DNA of 64,000 nucleotides from Promicromonospora sukumoe (GTDB lineage: Bacteria; Actinomycetota; Actinomycetes; Actinomycetales; Cellulomonadaceae). Positions 52,576 through 59,940 of this stretch are shown here, one piece after another. The stretch's first letter is position 1. Every line of letters starts with the position of its first letter. The notes below the pieces were generated by a model. It ran no database searches and had not been told where the DNA came from. It saw only the letters and a list, made by a program, of their open reading frames with translations. The stretch lies in NCBI RefSeq assembly GCF_014137995.1, contig NZ_JACGWV010000001.1, forward strand, positions 744,001-808,000. The letters run 5' to 3'. A program made the translations under genes and the position numbers.

Positions 52576-54086
52576 GGGACATGCTCCTCGAACTGGTGCT
52601 GGGGAAGTGCGGCCCGCCGGGGGACGCCGCGCGAGGACCGCCAGCCGACGTCCTCGCGCTCTCCGGTGGGGGTGCCGTGCTGCTCGGCGAGCGTCAGCAG
52701 GCCGACGACGCTCGCCGCGCCCTGGGTCGCGGGGTGCGCGTCGAGCACGGAGCCGACCGTGGCCCGGCCCGCCCGGTCGACGGTGTCGTTCACGTGCCCG
52801 CGCAGCTCGTCCACGTCGATCTCCGAGTCGCGGGCCATGGCGCGCAGCGCCGTGAGCGAGACGGGCCGCGGCGGCAGGGCGGGCTCGGCGGCCGGTGCCT
52901 CGGCGTCCTCCCCGCCCGGGTTGTGCGGCGCGAGGCCGCCCACGGACCGGGGGGCCACGGCGCCTAGGGGCAGGGTCAGCCGCAGCTCGGTGCCCGGCCC
53001 GACGTCGGGGGCAGCGGCGAGGGCGGCGTCCTGCGCTTCGCCGATCAGCCGGCGCAGGGCACGCTCGGCCGGGAGCGCGCCGGAGCGCACCGTGCGCTGC
53101 AGCGCGCGGCGCAGCACGCCCATCGTGTCGGTGAGCTCGTCGGCGGCGTCGTGCAGCGTGGGCAGGAGGCGGCGCAGCGCGGAGGCCTCGCCGGGCGCGA
53201 GGTGGACCGAGTCGAGCACGCGGCCGAGGTCGTCCTGCGCCGAGTGCTCCGACTGCCGCAGCAGCTCGCGGAACGCGACCAGGCCGCGGCCCGCCTCGGA
53301 CTCGGCGAGGTGGTCGACGCCGCGGTAGATGTCGTCGAGGAAGGTGTCGCGGGAGCCGTCGGACTCCAGGAGCCGGCGGCGCAGCTCCCGGTCCGTGCGC
53401 TCCAGCTCGGTGCGCACCCGGGCCAGGTCGGCCGGGATGTCGCCGGCCAGGGCCAGGATCTCGCGGGCCCGCTCCGCGGCGACGTCGGCCGGCAGGGCCT
53501 CGGAGTCGCCCCGGCGGGCGCGCTCGATCTTCGCGTCGAGGGCGGCGCGCTGCTCCAGGAGGGCGGCGAGGCGGGCCTCGGGGTCGGGGTCGGCCTCGTC
53601 GGCGAGCCGGTGCAGCCCGTCGAGCACGGCGCCGAGCCGCGACGGCGTCACCGCGGGGTGCGGCCGGCGCAGGCGCGAGACGAAGCGGATGGCGAGCAGC
53701 GCGCCGTCGGACAGCTCAACGGTCTCCGCGCCGGGCTCGCCCCCGGTCTGCGGGGCGCGGCGGCGCACCAGGACACCCTCGTCGATCCACTCGGAGACGT
53801 AGAAGTAGCCCGAGTAGGGCAGCTCGAAGCCGGCCCGGCGCAGCTCGGGGACGTCGTCGTCGATGCGGTCGGCGAGCTGCTCCACGGGCAGCCGGCGGCG
53901 GGACGCGCCGAGGTTGCGGTCGAGCAGCACGACGGCGGCCGCGGCGTTCCTCGATCGCAGCAGCACCCAGGCAGGATGCTCCTGGAGAAGGGCGCGCACG
54001 GCGCGCGCCGCCTGGCCGCGGCGACCTGTCCCGTGCCCGGCGGCCGGCCGGGGCGCGGCGTCGCCCGGTGAGCTCGCAGTACCCAT
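52572..54086 (-). CDS. jetA: Wadjet/MksF-type kleisin JetA (DUF3375)
   Basis: 504 aa, close to the DUF3375 norm. ARAVRALLQEHPAWVLLRSR opens the domain, then LPYSGYFYVSEWIDEGVLVR, AALLEQRAALDAKIERARRG and FLDDIYRGVDHLAESEAGRG. The C-terminal part includes VSLTALRAMARDSEIDVDEL. It is the kleisin that closes the JetC ring. ATG at 54084-54086 without a Shine-Dalgarno; on the minus strand a TACTCT box lies 8 nt before the ATG, so the mRNA may be leaderless. First gene of the jetABC operon. Confidence 0.85.
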   Translation of the reverse strand: MGTASSPGDAAPRPAAGHGTGRRGQAARAVRALLQEHPAWVLLRSRNAAAAVVLLDRNLGASRRRLPVEQLADRIDDDVPELRRAGFELPYSGYFYVSEWIDEGVLVRRRAPQTGGEPGAETVELSDGALLAIRFVSRLRRPHPAVTPSRLGAVLDGLHRLADEADPDPEARLAALLEQRAALDAKIERARRGDSEALPADVAAERAREILALAGDIPADLARVRTELERTDRELRRRLLESDGSRDTFLDDIYRGVDHLAESEAGRGLVAFRELLRQSEHSAQDDLGRVLDSVHLAPGEASALRRLLPTLHDAADELTDTMGVLRRALQRTVRSGALPAERALRRLIGEAQDAALAAAPDVGPGTELRLTLPLGAVAPRSVGGLAPHNPGGEDAEAPAAEPALPPRPVSLTALRAMARDSEIDVDELRGHVNDTVDRAGRATVGSVLDAHPATQGAASVVGLLTLAEQHGTPTGEREDVGWRSSRGVPRRAALPQHQFEEHVP

Positions 54087-54199
54087 GGGGGCTGAGAGTA
54101 GTAGGCCAACGTGTCGGTGCGGCACCCCCGGGCGAAACATGGCGACACATGGTTCGTCGCTGAGCCGCGACGGCCATAGACGTATAGAGTCTGGTCTCA

Positions 54200-54243
54200 C
54201 AGGGCTTGCCGGAAAACAGATCTCTACTTTCCGGCAGGCCCTG
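54200..54243. repeat. Inverted repeat between jetA and an XRE regulator
   Basis: CAGGGCTTGCCGGAAA (54200-54215) pairs with TTTCCGGCAGGCCCTG (54228-54243) at 15 of 16 positions with a 12-nt loop. It lies in the divergent gap between jetA and the XRE gene and could be the operator of that regulator, controlling both directions. Confidence 0.5.
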
Positions 54244-54292
54244 TCGTGCGTCATGGCACGTTTCGATGGCAGAGCATCGACGGGAGGGCATC

Positions 54293-54580
54293 TTGCTCAC
54301 GAACGCAGCCCAGATCATCGCCCGGATCCGTGCCGAGCGAGGGCTCAGCATGAGTTCCCTCGGGGTGCTCGCGGGCGTGCCCACGTCGACGATCAGCCGA
54401 ATCGAGTCGGGACACATCGAGCCGACGCTCGGCATGATCCGGCGTATCGCGCTGGGTGCCGGCTACCACCTCCACGTGCAGTACCTCGACCTTTTCTCGG
54501 GCGTGCTCGAGGACGACGTCGCGAAGGTCGGCGCGGACGCGGTGACGGACGAGGAGGAAGACGACGATCCCGCGGGCTAG
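54293..54580 (+). CDS. XRE-family helix-turn-helix regulator
   Basis: 95 aa from TTG 54293, chosen because GGGAGGG lies just upstream; ATG 54266 in the same frame gives 104 aa. The helix-turn-helix is IIARIRAERGLSMSSLGVLA followed by GVPTSTISRIESGHIEPTLG. An acidic tail (EEEDDDPAG) ends the protein. It is divergent from jetA and may repress the jet operon through the adjacent inverted repeat, which is conjecture. The antitoxin of an XRE-based toxin-antitoxin pair is another possibility, but no toxin gene follows. Confidence 0.75.
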   Translation: MLTNAAQIIARIRAERGLSMSSLGVLAGVPTSTISRIESGHIEPTLGMIRRIALGAGYHLHVQYLDLFSGVLEDDVAKVGADAVTDEEEDDDPAG

Positions 54581-54760
54581 GGCGGTTTCATCCGGTCCGC
54601 TACCTTGTCCGGTTATGGGATGTCGGTGCGGGGGGCGGGGGCACGCGGGGGCGCGGCGCGTTCCTGATGAATGTGACATTGCACGCAATTCCCGTGGAAT
54701 CCGGGCGCGCACTCTCGCTCTGGTTGTGCCCCTCATTCCTCCGAGCAATATGGTCGTCAT

Positions 54761-55444
54761 ATGCCGAACGTCATGATCCCCGCCGCAGTGCGGGAGGACG
54801 TAGAGACGCTGTGGGTCTTCCACGACCTGCAGCACGAGCCGCGGCCTGTCGACGTCTGCATCGGCCTGGGCGGCCACGACCTCGGGGTGGCCGACTACAC
54901 CGCCGACCTCTACCACGAGGGGCTGTTCCCCCGGATCGTCTTCACGGGTGCGAACGCGCCCACGACCATCGACGCCTTTCCCCAGGGCGAGGCGCTCGGC
55001 TACCGCGACCACGCGATCGCGCGCGGCGTGCCCGCGGAGGCGGTGCTCGTCGAGCCCGCCGCCACCAACACGAGCGAGAACCTGGAGTACAGCCGCAAGG
55101 TGCTCGCGGAGCACCGGGTCGAGCCGGCCTCCGTGCTCCTCGTCTCGCACCCCTACCAGCAGCGTCGCGCGTTCGCGACGGCGCAGATGGTCTGGCCCGA
55201 CATCGATCTGCTGTGCGTGTCGCGGCCCATGGCGCTCGACGCCTACGTGGGCACCATCGGCGACGCCGACCGGGTCGTGGACATGCTCGTCGGCGAGACG
55301 CAGCGCCTCACGCTCTACGCCGAGCTCGGCTTCATCTCCCACGAGGAGGACATGCCGGCCGAGGTCGTCGCCGCCTTCGACCGGCTCGTGGCCGCCGGGT
55401 ACACGTCGCGGCTGGTGGAGGACCGGCGCCCGATCGACGTCTGA
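54761..55444 (+). CDS. YdcF family (DUF218) protein
   Basis: 227 aa. The DUF218 fold is shown by VDVCIGLGGHDLGVADYTAD, RIVFTGANAPTT, EPAATNTSENLEYSRKVLAE and VLLVSHPYQQRRAFATAQMV. Some homologues bind S-adenosylmethionine, others act in vancomycin resistance or envelope processes. No signal peptide or membrane helix, so it is a cytosolic member. Monocistronic between the XRE and YkvA genes. Confidence 0.82.
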   Translation: MPNVMIPAAVREDVETLWVFHDLQHEPRPVDVCIGLGGHDLGVADYTADLYHEGLFPRIVFTGANAPTTIDAFPQGEALGYRDHAIARGVPAEAVLVEPAATNTSENLEYSRKVLAEHRVEPASVLLVSHPYQQRRAFATAQMVWPDIDLLCVSRPMALDAYVGTIGDADRVVDMLVGETQRLTLYAELGFISHEEDMPAEVVAAFDRLVAAGYTSRLVEDRRPIDV

Positions 55445-55559
55445 TCCTGCCGTCTGGGCGGCCCGGAGGCTGGTCCGGGGCGGCGTCGAGGCGCACGTCA
55501 CGAAACGGGCTTCCGGGACATCCCTGGCGAGTCGCCCCGTTTTTCGTTACGTTCCGGGC

Positions 55560-55925
55560 ATGCGCGAGGAAAACAAGCGGGGCAAGGATCCCAGGAAGTT
55601 CACCTGGCAGGAGATCCTCACGTTCGTCGCGGGCGCCGGGTACGTGGCCAGCCCGATCGACCTCCTTTCGGAAGGCGTGCTGGGGCCGCTCGGCCTCGGC
55701 GACGACGCGATCGCGATCATCATCGCGGGCGTCACCCTTTACAAGGCGGTGCGCCGCTTCCGCGAGCACCGCACCGTGCCCGGCACGGCCGACGACAAGA
55801 CCCCGGGCGGTGGCGCGCAGGGCGGCACGACGGCGGGCGACGGCACGCCGGGTCCCGCACCGCACGGCAAGACCGTCCCGGGTACGGCCGAGGACGTCAC
55901 GCCGAACCGCAAGCCGCACCGCTGA
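55560..55925 (+). CDS. YkvA-like (DUF1232) small membrane protein
   Basis: 121 aa. The core GYVASPIDLLSEGVLGPLGL and DDAIAIIIAGVTLYKAVRRF corresponds to DUF1232 (VSPIDLIPD...LDDAI). One or two membrane-associated helices are expected. The C-terminal 55 residues are Gly/Thr/Pro-rich, with two VPGTAxD units. ATG at 55560. The function is unknown. Confidence 0.7.
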   Translation: MREENKRGKDPRKFTWQEILTFVAGAGYVASPIDLLSEGVLGPLGLGDDAIAIIIAGVTLYKAVRRFREHRTVPGTADDKTPGGGAQGGTTAGDGTPGPAPHGKTVPGTAEDVTPNRKPHR

Positions 55926-55991
55926 CCCGCCTGACCTGCCCCGCTCGTCCTGCCCTGGCTACCGGGTCCGGGCGGGGCTAGGGTCGACGAC

Positions 55992-57320
55992 GTGGCCAGC
56001 AGCAACGCACCCCGAGTCCTTGTCGTCGGGGGCGGGCCCGCCGGCTCCGCCACGGCGATCGCGCTGCGGCAGGAGGTGCCCGGCGCGCACGTGACCGTCG
56101 TCGACAAGGCGACGTTCCCGCGCGACAAGACCTGCGGCGACGGCCTGGGGCCGGGTGCCCGCCGGGTGCTGGACGGGCTCGGCCTGTCGGAGCTGCTGAA
56201 GCCGTTCCACATGCCGATGTCGGTGGCGATCAGCGGCCCCGGCGGGGTCGAGGCCCTCGCCCGCGGCCCGCTCATGGAGGGCCACGACCTCGCCGGGTAC
56301 GTCACGCCCCGGCTCGCCCTGGACGACCTGCTGCTGACCGCGGCACGTGACGCCGGCGCCGAGGTCCGCGAGGGCGTCTCGTTCGAGGGGGCGACGCCGT
56401 CCGGCGACGGGCGGGAACGGGTCGCCCTGTCGGGCGGCTCGGGCTCCGGCTCGGGCTCGGGCTCCGGAGCCGGCGGCGAGGAGACGTTCGACCTGGTCGT
56501 CGGCGCGGACGGTGCCTACTCCGCGGTGCGGCGCGCGATCGGCGTCGAACGCCCGGACATGCGGCACACCCACATCGCGATGCGCGCCTACGGCACGGTG
56601 ACCCACCCGGACAAGCCCGTCAGCGACACCCTCCGGTTCGACTTCCTGGAGGCGCTCCTGCCGGTCTACGGCTGGGTCTTCCCCCTGCCCGACGACGGCG
56701 CCAACATCGGCGTCGGCCTCCCCGTGAGCCACCTCAAGCGGCAGACGGCGCGACACGGACGCACCCTGCGCGACCTCTTCGACCTGTACGTCGAGGACCT
56801 GGAGCGGCGCGGCTTCTCGGTGTCCGGGGTGGAGCGGGTCGCCACGCACCAGCTTCCCCACGCCGCCGCCCGCACGCCGCTGACCGCCCCGGGCCGGGCC
56901 GCGGTGCTGGTCGGGGACGCCGCCGCGATGATCAACCCGCTCAGCGGCGAGGGGATCTTCTACGGCATGGCCGCGGGCGTGCAGCTCGCCGAGCAGCTCG
57001 GTGCGCTGGAGCGCTCCGGCACCGACTGGCGCGGGCCGGGGCTGCCCGGCGCCCTGGCGGCGTTCGAGGGGGCACACCGCCGCCGGTTCGCCCGGCACTA
57101 CCGCGAGTGCCACCGGGCGCAGCGGCTCATGCGCTCGCGGACCTGGGCGGGCATCGCGACGCGCGCGGTGGCGGCGTCGGACGAGGCGATGACGCACGTG
57201 GCGCTCATGCTGTTCGATGAGCAGTCCGCGGGGTCGCGGGGGCTGGTGCGGCTGGCGGCCAACAGCGTGCGGCCGCTGCTGCGGCGTGGTGGAGACGGCG
57301 GAACGGGTGGCGGACGGTAA
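55992..57320 (+). CDS. Geranylgeranyl-reductase-family FAD oxidoreductase
   Basis: 442 aa. FAD motif VLVVGGGPAGSATAIALRQE, then DKTCGDGLGPGARRVLDGLG (family CGDGxxP-type block), VVGADGAYSAVRR and VLVGDAAAMINPLSGEGIFY. It probably reduces isoprenoid double bonds, for example of menaquinone or a polyprenyl chain, at the membrane. A (GS)n insert near residue 150 comes from a GGCTCG-type microsatellite. GTG start at 55992. The acyltransferase that follows may be co-transcribed. Confidence 0.87.
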   Translation: MASSNAPRVLVVGGGPAGSATAIALRQEVPGAHVTVVDKATFPRDKTCGDGLGPGARRVLDGLGLSELLKPFHMPMSVAISGPGGVEALARGPLMEGHDLAGYVTPRLALDDLLLTAARDAGAEVREGVSFEGATPSGDGRERVALSGGSGSGSGSGSGAGGEETFDLVVGADGAYSAVRRAIGVERPDMRHTHIAMRAYGTVTHPDKPVSDTLRFDFLEALLPVYGWVFPLPDDGANIGVGLPVSHLKRQTARHGRTLRDLFDLYVEDLERRGFSVSGVERVATHQLPHAAARTPLTAPGRAAVLVGDAAAMINPLSGEGIFYGMAAGVQLAEQLGALERSGTDWRGPGLPGALAAFEGAHRRRFARHYRECHRAQRLMRSRTWAGIATRAVAASDEAMTHVALMLFDEQSAGSRGLVRLAANSVRPLLRRGGDGGTGGGR

Positions 57321-57398
57321 TCGTTGACCGATCGTGGTTCTGTCACACTGCAGACCCTGATTCGCCCTGACCCGACCCACCCTGACTCGAGGACGACG

Positions 57399-57989
57399 AT
57401 GTCACGCACCATCCGCCGGGCCGTTGCACGACTGATCTGGGCCGGCACCGGCTACCGGATGCGCTCGGAACCCGCTCCGACCAGGCCGTCCGTCTTCATC
57501 GGCGCGCCGCACACGTCGAACACCGACTTCTTCCTGATGCTGGCCATCGCGTTCGACATGGACCTCAAGATCCGGTTCCTCATCAAGGACTCGTGGTTCA
57601 AGGGGCCGATCGGCAGCCTCATGCGGTCGCTGGGCGGCATCCCCGTCGACCGGAAGGACCCGGCGAGCATCGTGAACGAGATCCTCGCCGCCGTCGAGCG
57701 GGGCGAGGAGTTCCACCTCGTCGTGACGCCGGAGGGTACGCGGGGCGCCGGCTCCGGCTACTGGAAGTCGGGGTTCTACCGCATCGCGCTCAAGGCCGGC
57801 TTCCCGGTCACCCTCGGGTACGTCGACGGCGTCGCGAAGGTCGCCGGCCTCGGGCCTAGCATCGAGCTGACCGGCGACGTCGGCGCCGACATGGACGTGA
57901 TCCGCGCTTTCTACGCGGACAAGTCGGGGGTCAAGCCGGCCAACCGCACGGAGCCCCGCCTCCGCTCGGAGGACCCGACCCCCGCCTGA
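57399..57989 (+). CDS. 1-acylglycerol-3-phosphate acyltransferase family (PlsC-like)
   Basis: 196 aa. Motif HTSNTDFF is the HX4D catalytic box and VTPEGTR the substrate-phosphate box. IRFLIKDSWFKGPIGSLMRS matches the conserved middle. The small size and the lack of a membrane anchor fit the short soluble branch. It adds a fatty acyl chain to lysophosphatidate or a related acceptor. ATG at 57399 with GAGGA upstream. It precedes palindrome A copy 2 by 23 nt. Confidence 0.87.
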   Translation: MSRTIRRAVARLIWAGTGYRMRSEPAPTRPSVFIGAPHTSNTDFFLMLAIAFDMDLKIRFLIKDSWFKGPIGSLMRSLGGIPVDRKDPASIVNEILAAVERGEEFHLVVTPEGTRGAGSGYWKSGFYRIALKAGFPVTLGYVDGVAKVAGLGPSIELTGDVGADMDVIRAFYADKSGVKPANRTEPRLRSEDPTPA

Positions 57990-58012
57990 CCCTCCCCACG
58001 CGCTCAAACCCT

Positions 58013-58075
58013 CGTTGAGTGCTGGGTATTTGCCCTTTCCCTGGCCGGGAAAGGGCAAATACCCAGCACTCAACG
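58013..58075. repeat. Palindromic element A, copy 2
   Basis: Perfect 29-bp arms (58013-58041 and 58047-58075) with a 5-nt loop. The outer 20 bases are the same as copy 1 at 17549. The inner arm CCCTTTCCC/GGGAAAGGG differs wholly from copy 1 but pairs fully. It lies between the convergent acyltransferase and TetR genes, and the TetR stop codon (58070-58072) is in the right arm. Confidence 0.95.
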
Positions 58076-58792
58076 ACCGGGTTCGGGGGAGAGGGAGTCC
58101 AGGACCCTCGCCAGGCCGTAGGTCCAGGCGTGGGCCGGGCTGGACGGGGCGTTCATCGCCTCGCCCGCGGCGGCCCCGACCCGCTGCGCGAGCTCGTGGT
58201 CGTCGCCGAGGTACTCCGCGAGCCGTCCGGACCAGCGCCCCCAGAGCTGCGGCATCTCCTCCGCCCGCGGGTCCGGGCGCTGAGCCCGGGCCGCCGCGCG
58301 GACGAAGTCGAGCACGAAGGTCAGCGCGGCGTCGCGGGCGACGTCGTCCAGGGGCAGCGGGTCCAGCGCGTGCAGCTCGTGGTCGTACTTGGCGATGGTG
58401 CCGGGGCCGAACACCGTGCGCTCGTCGTCGATCTCCAGCAGCCACGGGTGCTCGCGGAGCACCGCGAGGTTCGACTCGGCGACGTCGCGCACCCGCGTGC
58501 GCCACCCGGCGTCCCCGAACGCGGGCCGCGGCATGCGCGCACAGGCGGCGTCGGCCATCAGGACGAGCAGGTCGTCGCGGCTGTTCACGTGCGTGTAGAC
58601 GGACATGGCCGACACGCCCAGCACGTCGCCGAGGCGCCGGACGGTGACGGCGGCGAGGCCCTCGGCGTCGGCCATCTCTCCGGCGGCGTCGACCACCGCG
58701 CCCGTGCTGATGCGGGTCCGCGGACCGCGCGCGCCGCCCTGCGGGGCCGCCGGGTGATCGCGCCACAGCAGGTCGATCAGCTCGCGGGGCAT
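58070..58792 (-). CDS. TetR-family repressor
   Basis: 240 aa. The N-terminal domain has ISTGAVVDAAGEMADAEGLA and VTVRRLGDVLGVSAMSVYTH, the TetR helix-turn-helix. The C-terminal ligand domain (about 100-230) resembles the TetR_C tetracyclin-like class. ATG at 58790-58792 with GGAGA 5 nt upstream. It is divergent from a VOC-fold gene with a TGTAC-GCC-GTACA operator between them, so it probably represses both itself and the VOC gene. Confidence 0.87.
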   Translation of the reverse strand: MPRELIDLLWRDHPAAPQGGARGPRTRISTGAVVDAAGEMADAEGLAAVTVRRLGDVLGVSAMSVYTHVNSRDDLLVLMADAACARMPRPAFGDAGWRTRVRDVAESNLAVLREHPWLLEIDDERTVFGPGTIAKYDHELHALDPLPLDDVARDAALTFVLDFVRAAARAQRPDPRAEEMPQLWGRWSGRLAEYLGDDHELAQRVGAAAGEAMNAPSSPAHAWTYGLARVLDSLSPEPGR

Positions 58793-58846
58793 CGGGTCTC
58801 CAGGATCGGGGTGACGGTCCGGGAACATTCTGCAACCATCTTACGT

Positions 58847-58859
58847 TGTACGCCGTACA
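58847..58859. promoter_or_regulatory. Probable TetR operator TGTAC-GCC-GTACA
   Basis: A perfect 5+5-bp inverted repeat with a 3-nt centre in the 91-nt divergent gap between the TetR and VOC genes, about 25 bp before the VOC start. Its symmetry and position suit a TetR dimer. Confidence 0.6.
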
Positions 58860-58883
58860 GAGTTTCAGATCCGAGGAGTCAGC

Positions 58884-59261
58884 TTGAAGATCACCGGTAC
58901 CGCCCTGTCCCTCAACGTGCCCGACGTCGCCGCGTCGGCCGAGTTCGCCACGCGCCACCTCGGCTTCACGGAGGCCATGTCCGACGACGGTTTCGTGTCC
59001 CTGCAGCACGACTCGGCCGGCGTCAACATCGTGTTCCTGCGGGTCGGCCTCGGCACGTTCAAGCCCGAGCGGATCGCCGGACCCGCGGGGCAGGGCCTGC
59101 TCATCGCGTTCGTCGTCGACGACCTCGACGCCGAGTTCGCCCGCATCTCCGCCGCCGGGGCCGAGGTCGTCACGCCGCCCGAGACCGAGCCCTGGGGCGA
59201 GCGCTACTGCCAGTTCGCGGACCCCAACGGGATCGTGTGGCAGCTGGTCCAGTGGGTCTGA
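58884..59261 (+). CDS. VOC-superfamily (glyoxalase/bleomycin-resistance) protein
   Basis: 125 aa from a TTG start at 58884 (GAGGAG 6 nt upstream). Two beta-alpha-beta-beta-beta modules: ALSLNVPDVAASAEFATRHL and LLIAFVVDDLDAEFARISAA, ending FADPNGIVWQLVQWV with the conserved metal-site Glu/Gln region. It could be a lyase, an isomerase or a drug-binding protein. Regulation by the divergent TetR is likely. Confidence 0.87.
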   Translation: MKITGTALSLNVPDVAASAEFATRHLGFTEAMSDDGFVSLQHDSAGVNIVFLRVGLGTFKPERIAGPAGQGLLIAFVVDDLDAEFARISAAGAEVVTPPETEPWGERYCQFADPNGIVWQLVQWV

Positions 59262-59287
59262 CCGTTTCCTGACTCGGGAGTCGCCTT

Positions 59288-59343
59288 CGAGACCTAAGTT
59301 TCTTCGCTTTGAGCCGCCGGAGAGCGAAGAAACTTAGGTCTCG
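59288..59343. repeat. Palindromic element B, copy 2
   Basis: 21-bp arms (59288-59308 and 59323-59343, CGAGACCTAAGTTTCTTCGC core) with a 14-nt loop. Identical arms to copy 1 (47491-47560), but the loop differs (TTGAGCCGCCGGAG against TTCGGCCAGCTGAG). It lies between the convergent VOC and PPOX genes. Confidence 0.92.
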
Positions 59344-59371
59344 TAGGGGAGTGGTCGCGCCGGGTCCACGG

Positions 59372-59881
59372 TCAGCCGTGCGCCCAGCCCGACCAGCGCG
59401 CCACCCGGACCCGGATCACCGGACCGTCCGGGCGGCGCTCGCGGTATTGCGGGTAGCGATCGGCGAGCGCGTCCAGCGCCGCCGCGCGAGGCGCGCCGTC
59501 GTGCTCGACGACGGCGACGCCGTCCGCCCGCACCCACCACAGGTGCGTCCAGTCGTCGTCGTACCGGTCCGCGAGCAGCGCGACGCGCGGGTTCTCCGCG
59601 ATGTTGCGCAGCCGCTTGAGGTTCAGGGTGGTCTTCGGCTTGTGGTCGACGGCGACGACGACCTCGTCGGCCGGTGCGCCCGTCGAGGTGCTCTCCTGGG
59701 TGCCTCCGGGGCCGTCGGACGCCGGGCTGCCACCTGCCGGGGTCTGTCCGCCGACGGCGGTGCTGACCAGCGCGAACGTGACCGGCACGAGCTGCGGCAC
59801 GCCGTCGCCGTCGGCCGTGGCGAGGTAGGCGTGCCGGGCCGCGGCGAACCGGGAGCGGCAGACATCGGCATCGAGGCGCAC
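59372..59881 (-). CDS. PPOX-class F420-dependent oxidoreductase
   Basis: A 169-aa split-barrel flavin/F420 protein. HAYLATADGDGVPQLVPVTF, DHKPKTTLNLKRLRNIAENP, VALLADRYDDDWTHLWWVRA and PRVALLAD-type blocks match the TIGR03668 (Rv0121c-like) group, which uses F420 or FMN. A disordered Gly/Ser/Thr insert (about 45-70) interrupts the first sheet. GTG start at 59879-59881. It should use the cofactor completed by CofE. Confidence 0.82.
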   Translation of the reverse strand: MRLDADVCRSRFAAARHAYLATADGDGVPQLVPVTFALVSTAVGGQTPAGGSPASDGPGGTQESTSTGAPADEVVVAVDHKPKTTLNLKRLRNIAENPRVALLADRYDDDWTHLWWVRADGVAVVEHDGAPRAAALDALADRYPQYRERRPDGPVIRVRVARWSGWAHG

Positions 59882-59940
59882 TCCGCCATTCTGCCTCGCG
59901 TCGGTCGCGTGGCGGACCGTGCCGCAGGGATGCTGTGGGC

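Noticed and set aside
54293..54580. The XRE regulator as a sign of a prophage
   Set aside because: No integrase, structural phage genes or att-like repeats nearby.
56430..56490. Gly-Ser repeat in the geranylgeranyl-reductase-like gene as a functional element
   Set aside because: It is a simple hexamer microsatellite in a surface loop, common in such GC-rich genomes; recorded in the gene entry only.
57402..59009. A 535-codon minus-strand frame across the acyltransferase and TetR genes that also reads LSAGYL and KYPALN
   Set aside because: It runs antisense or out of frame to two well-supported genes; the peptide only reflects palindrome A.
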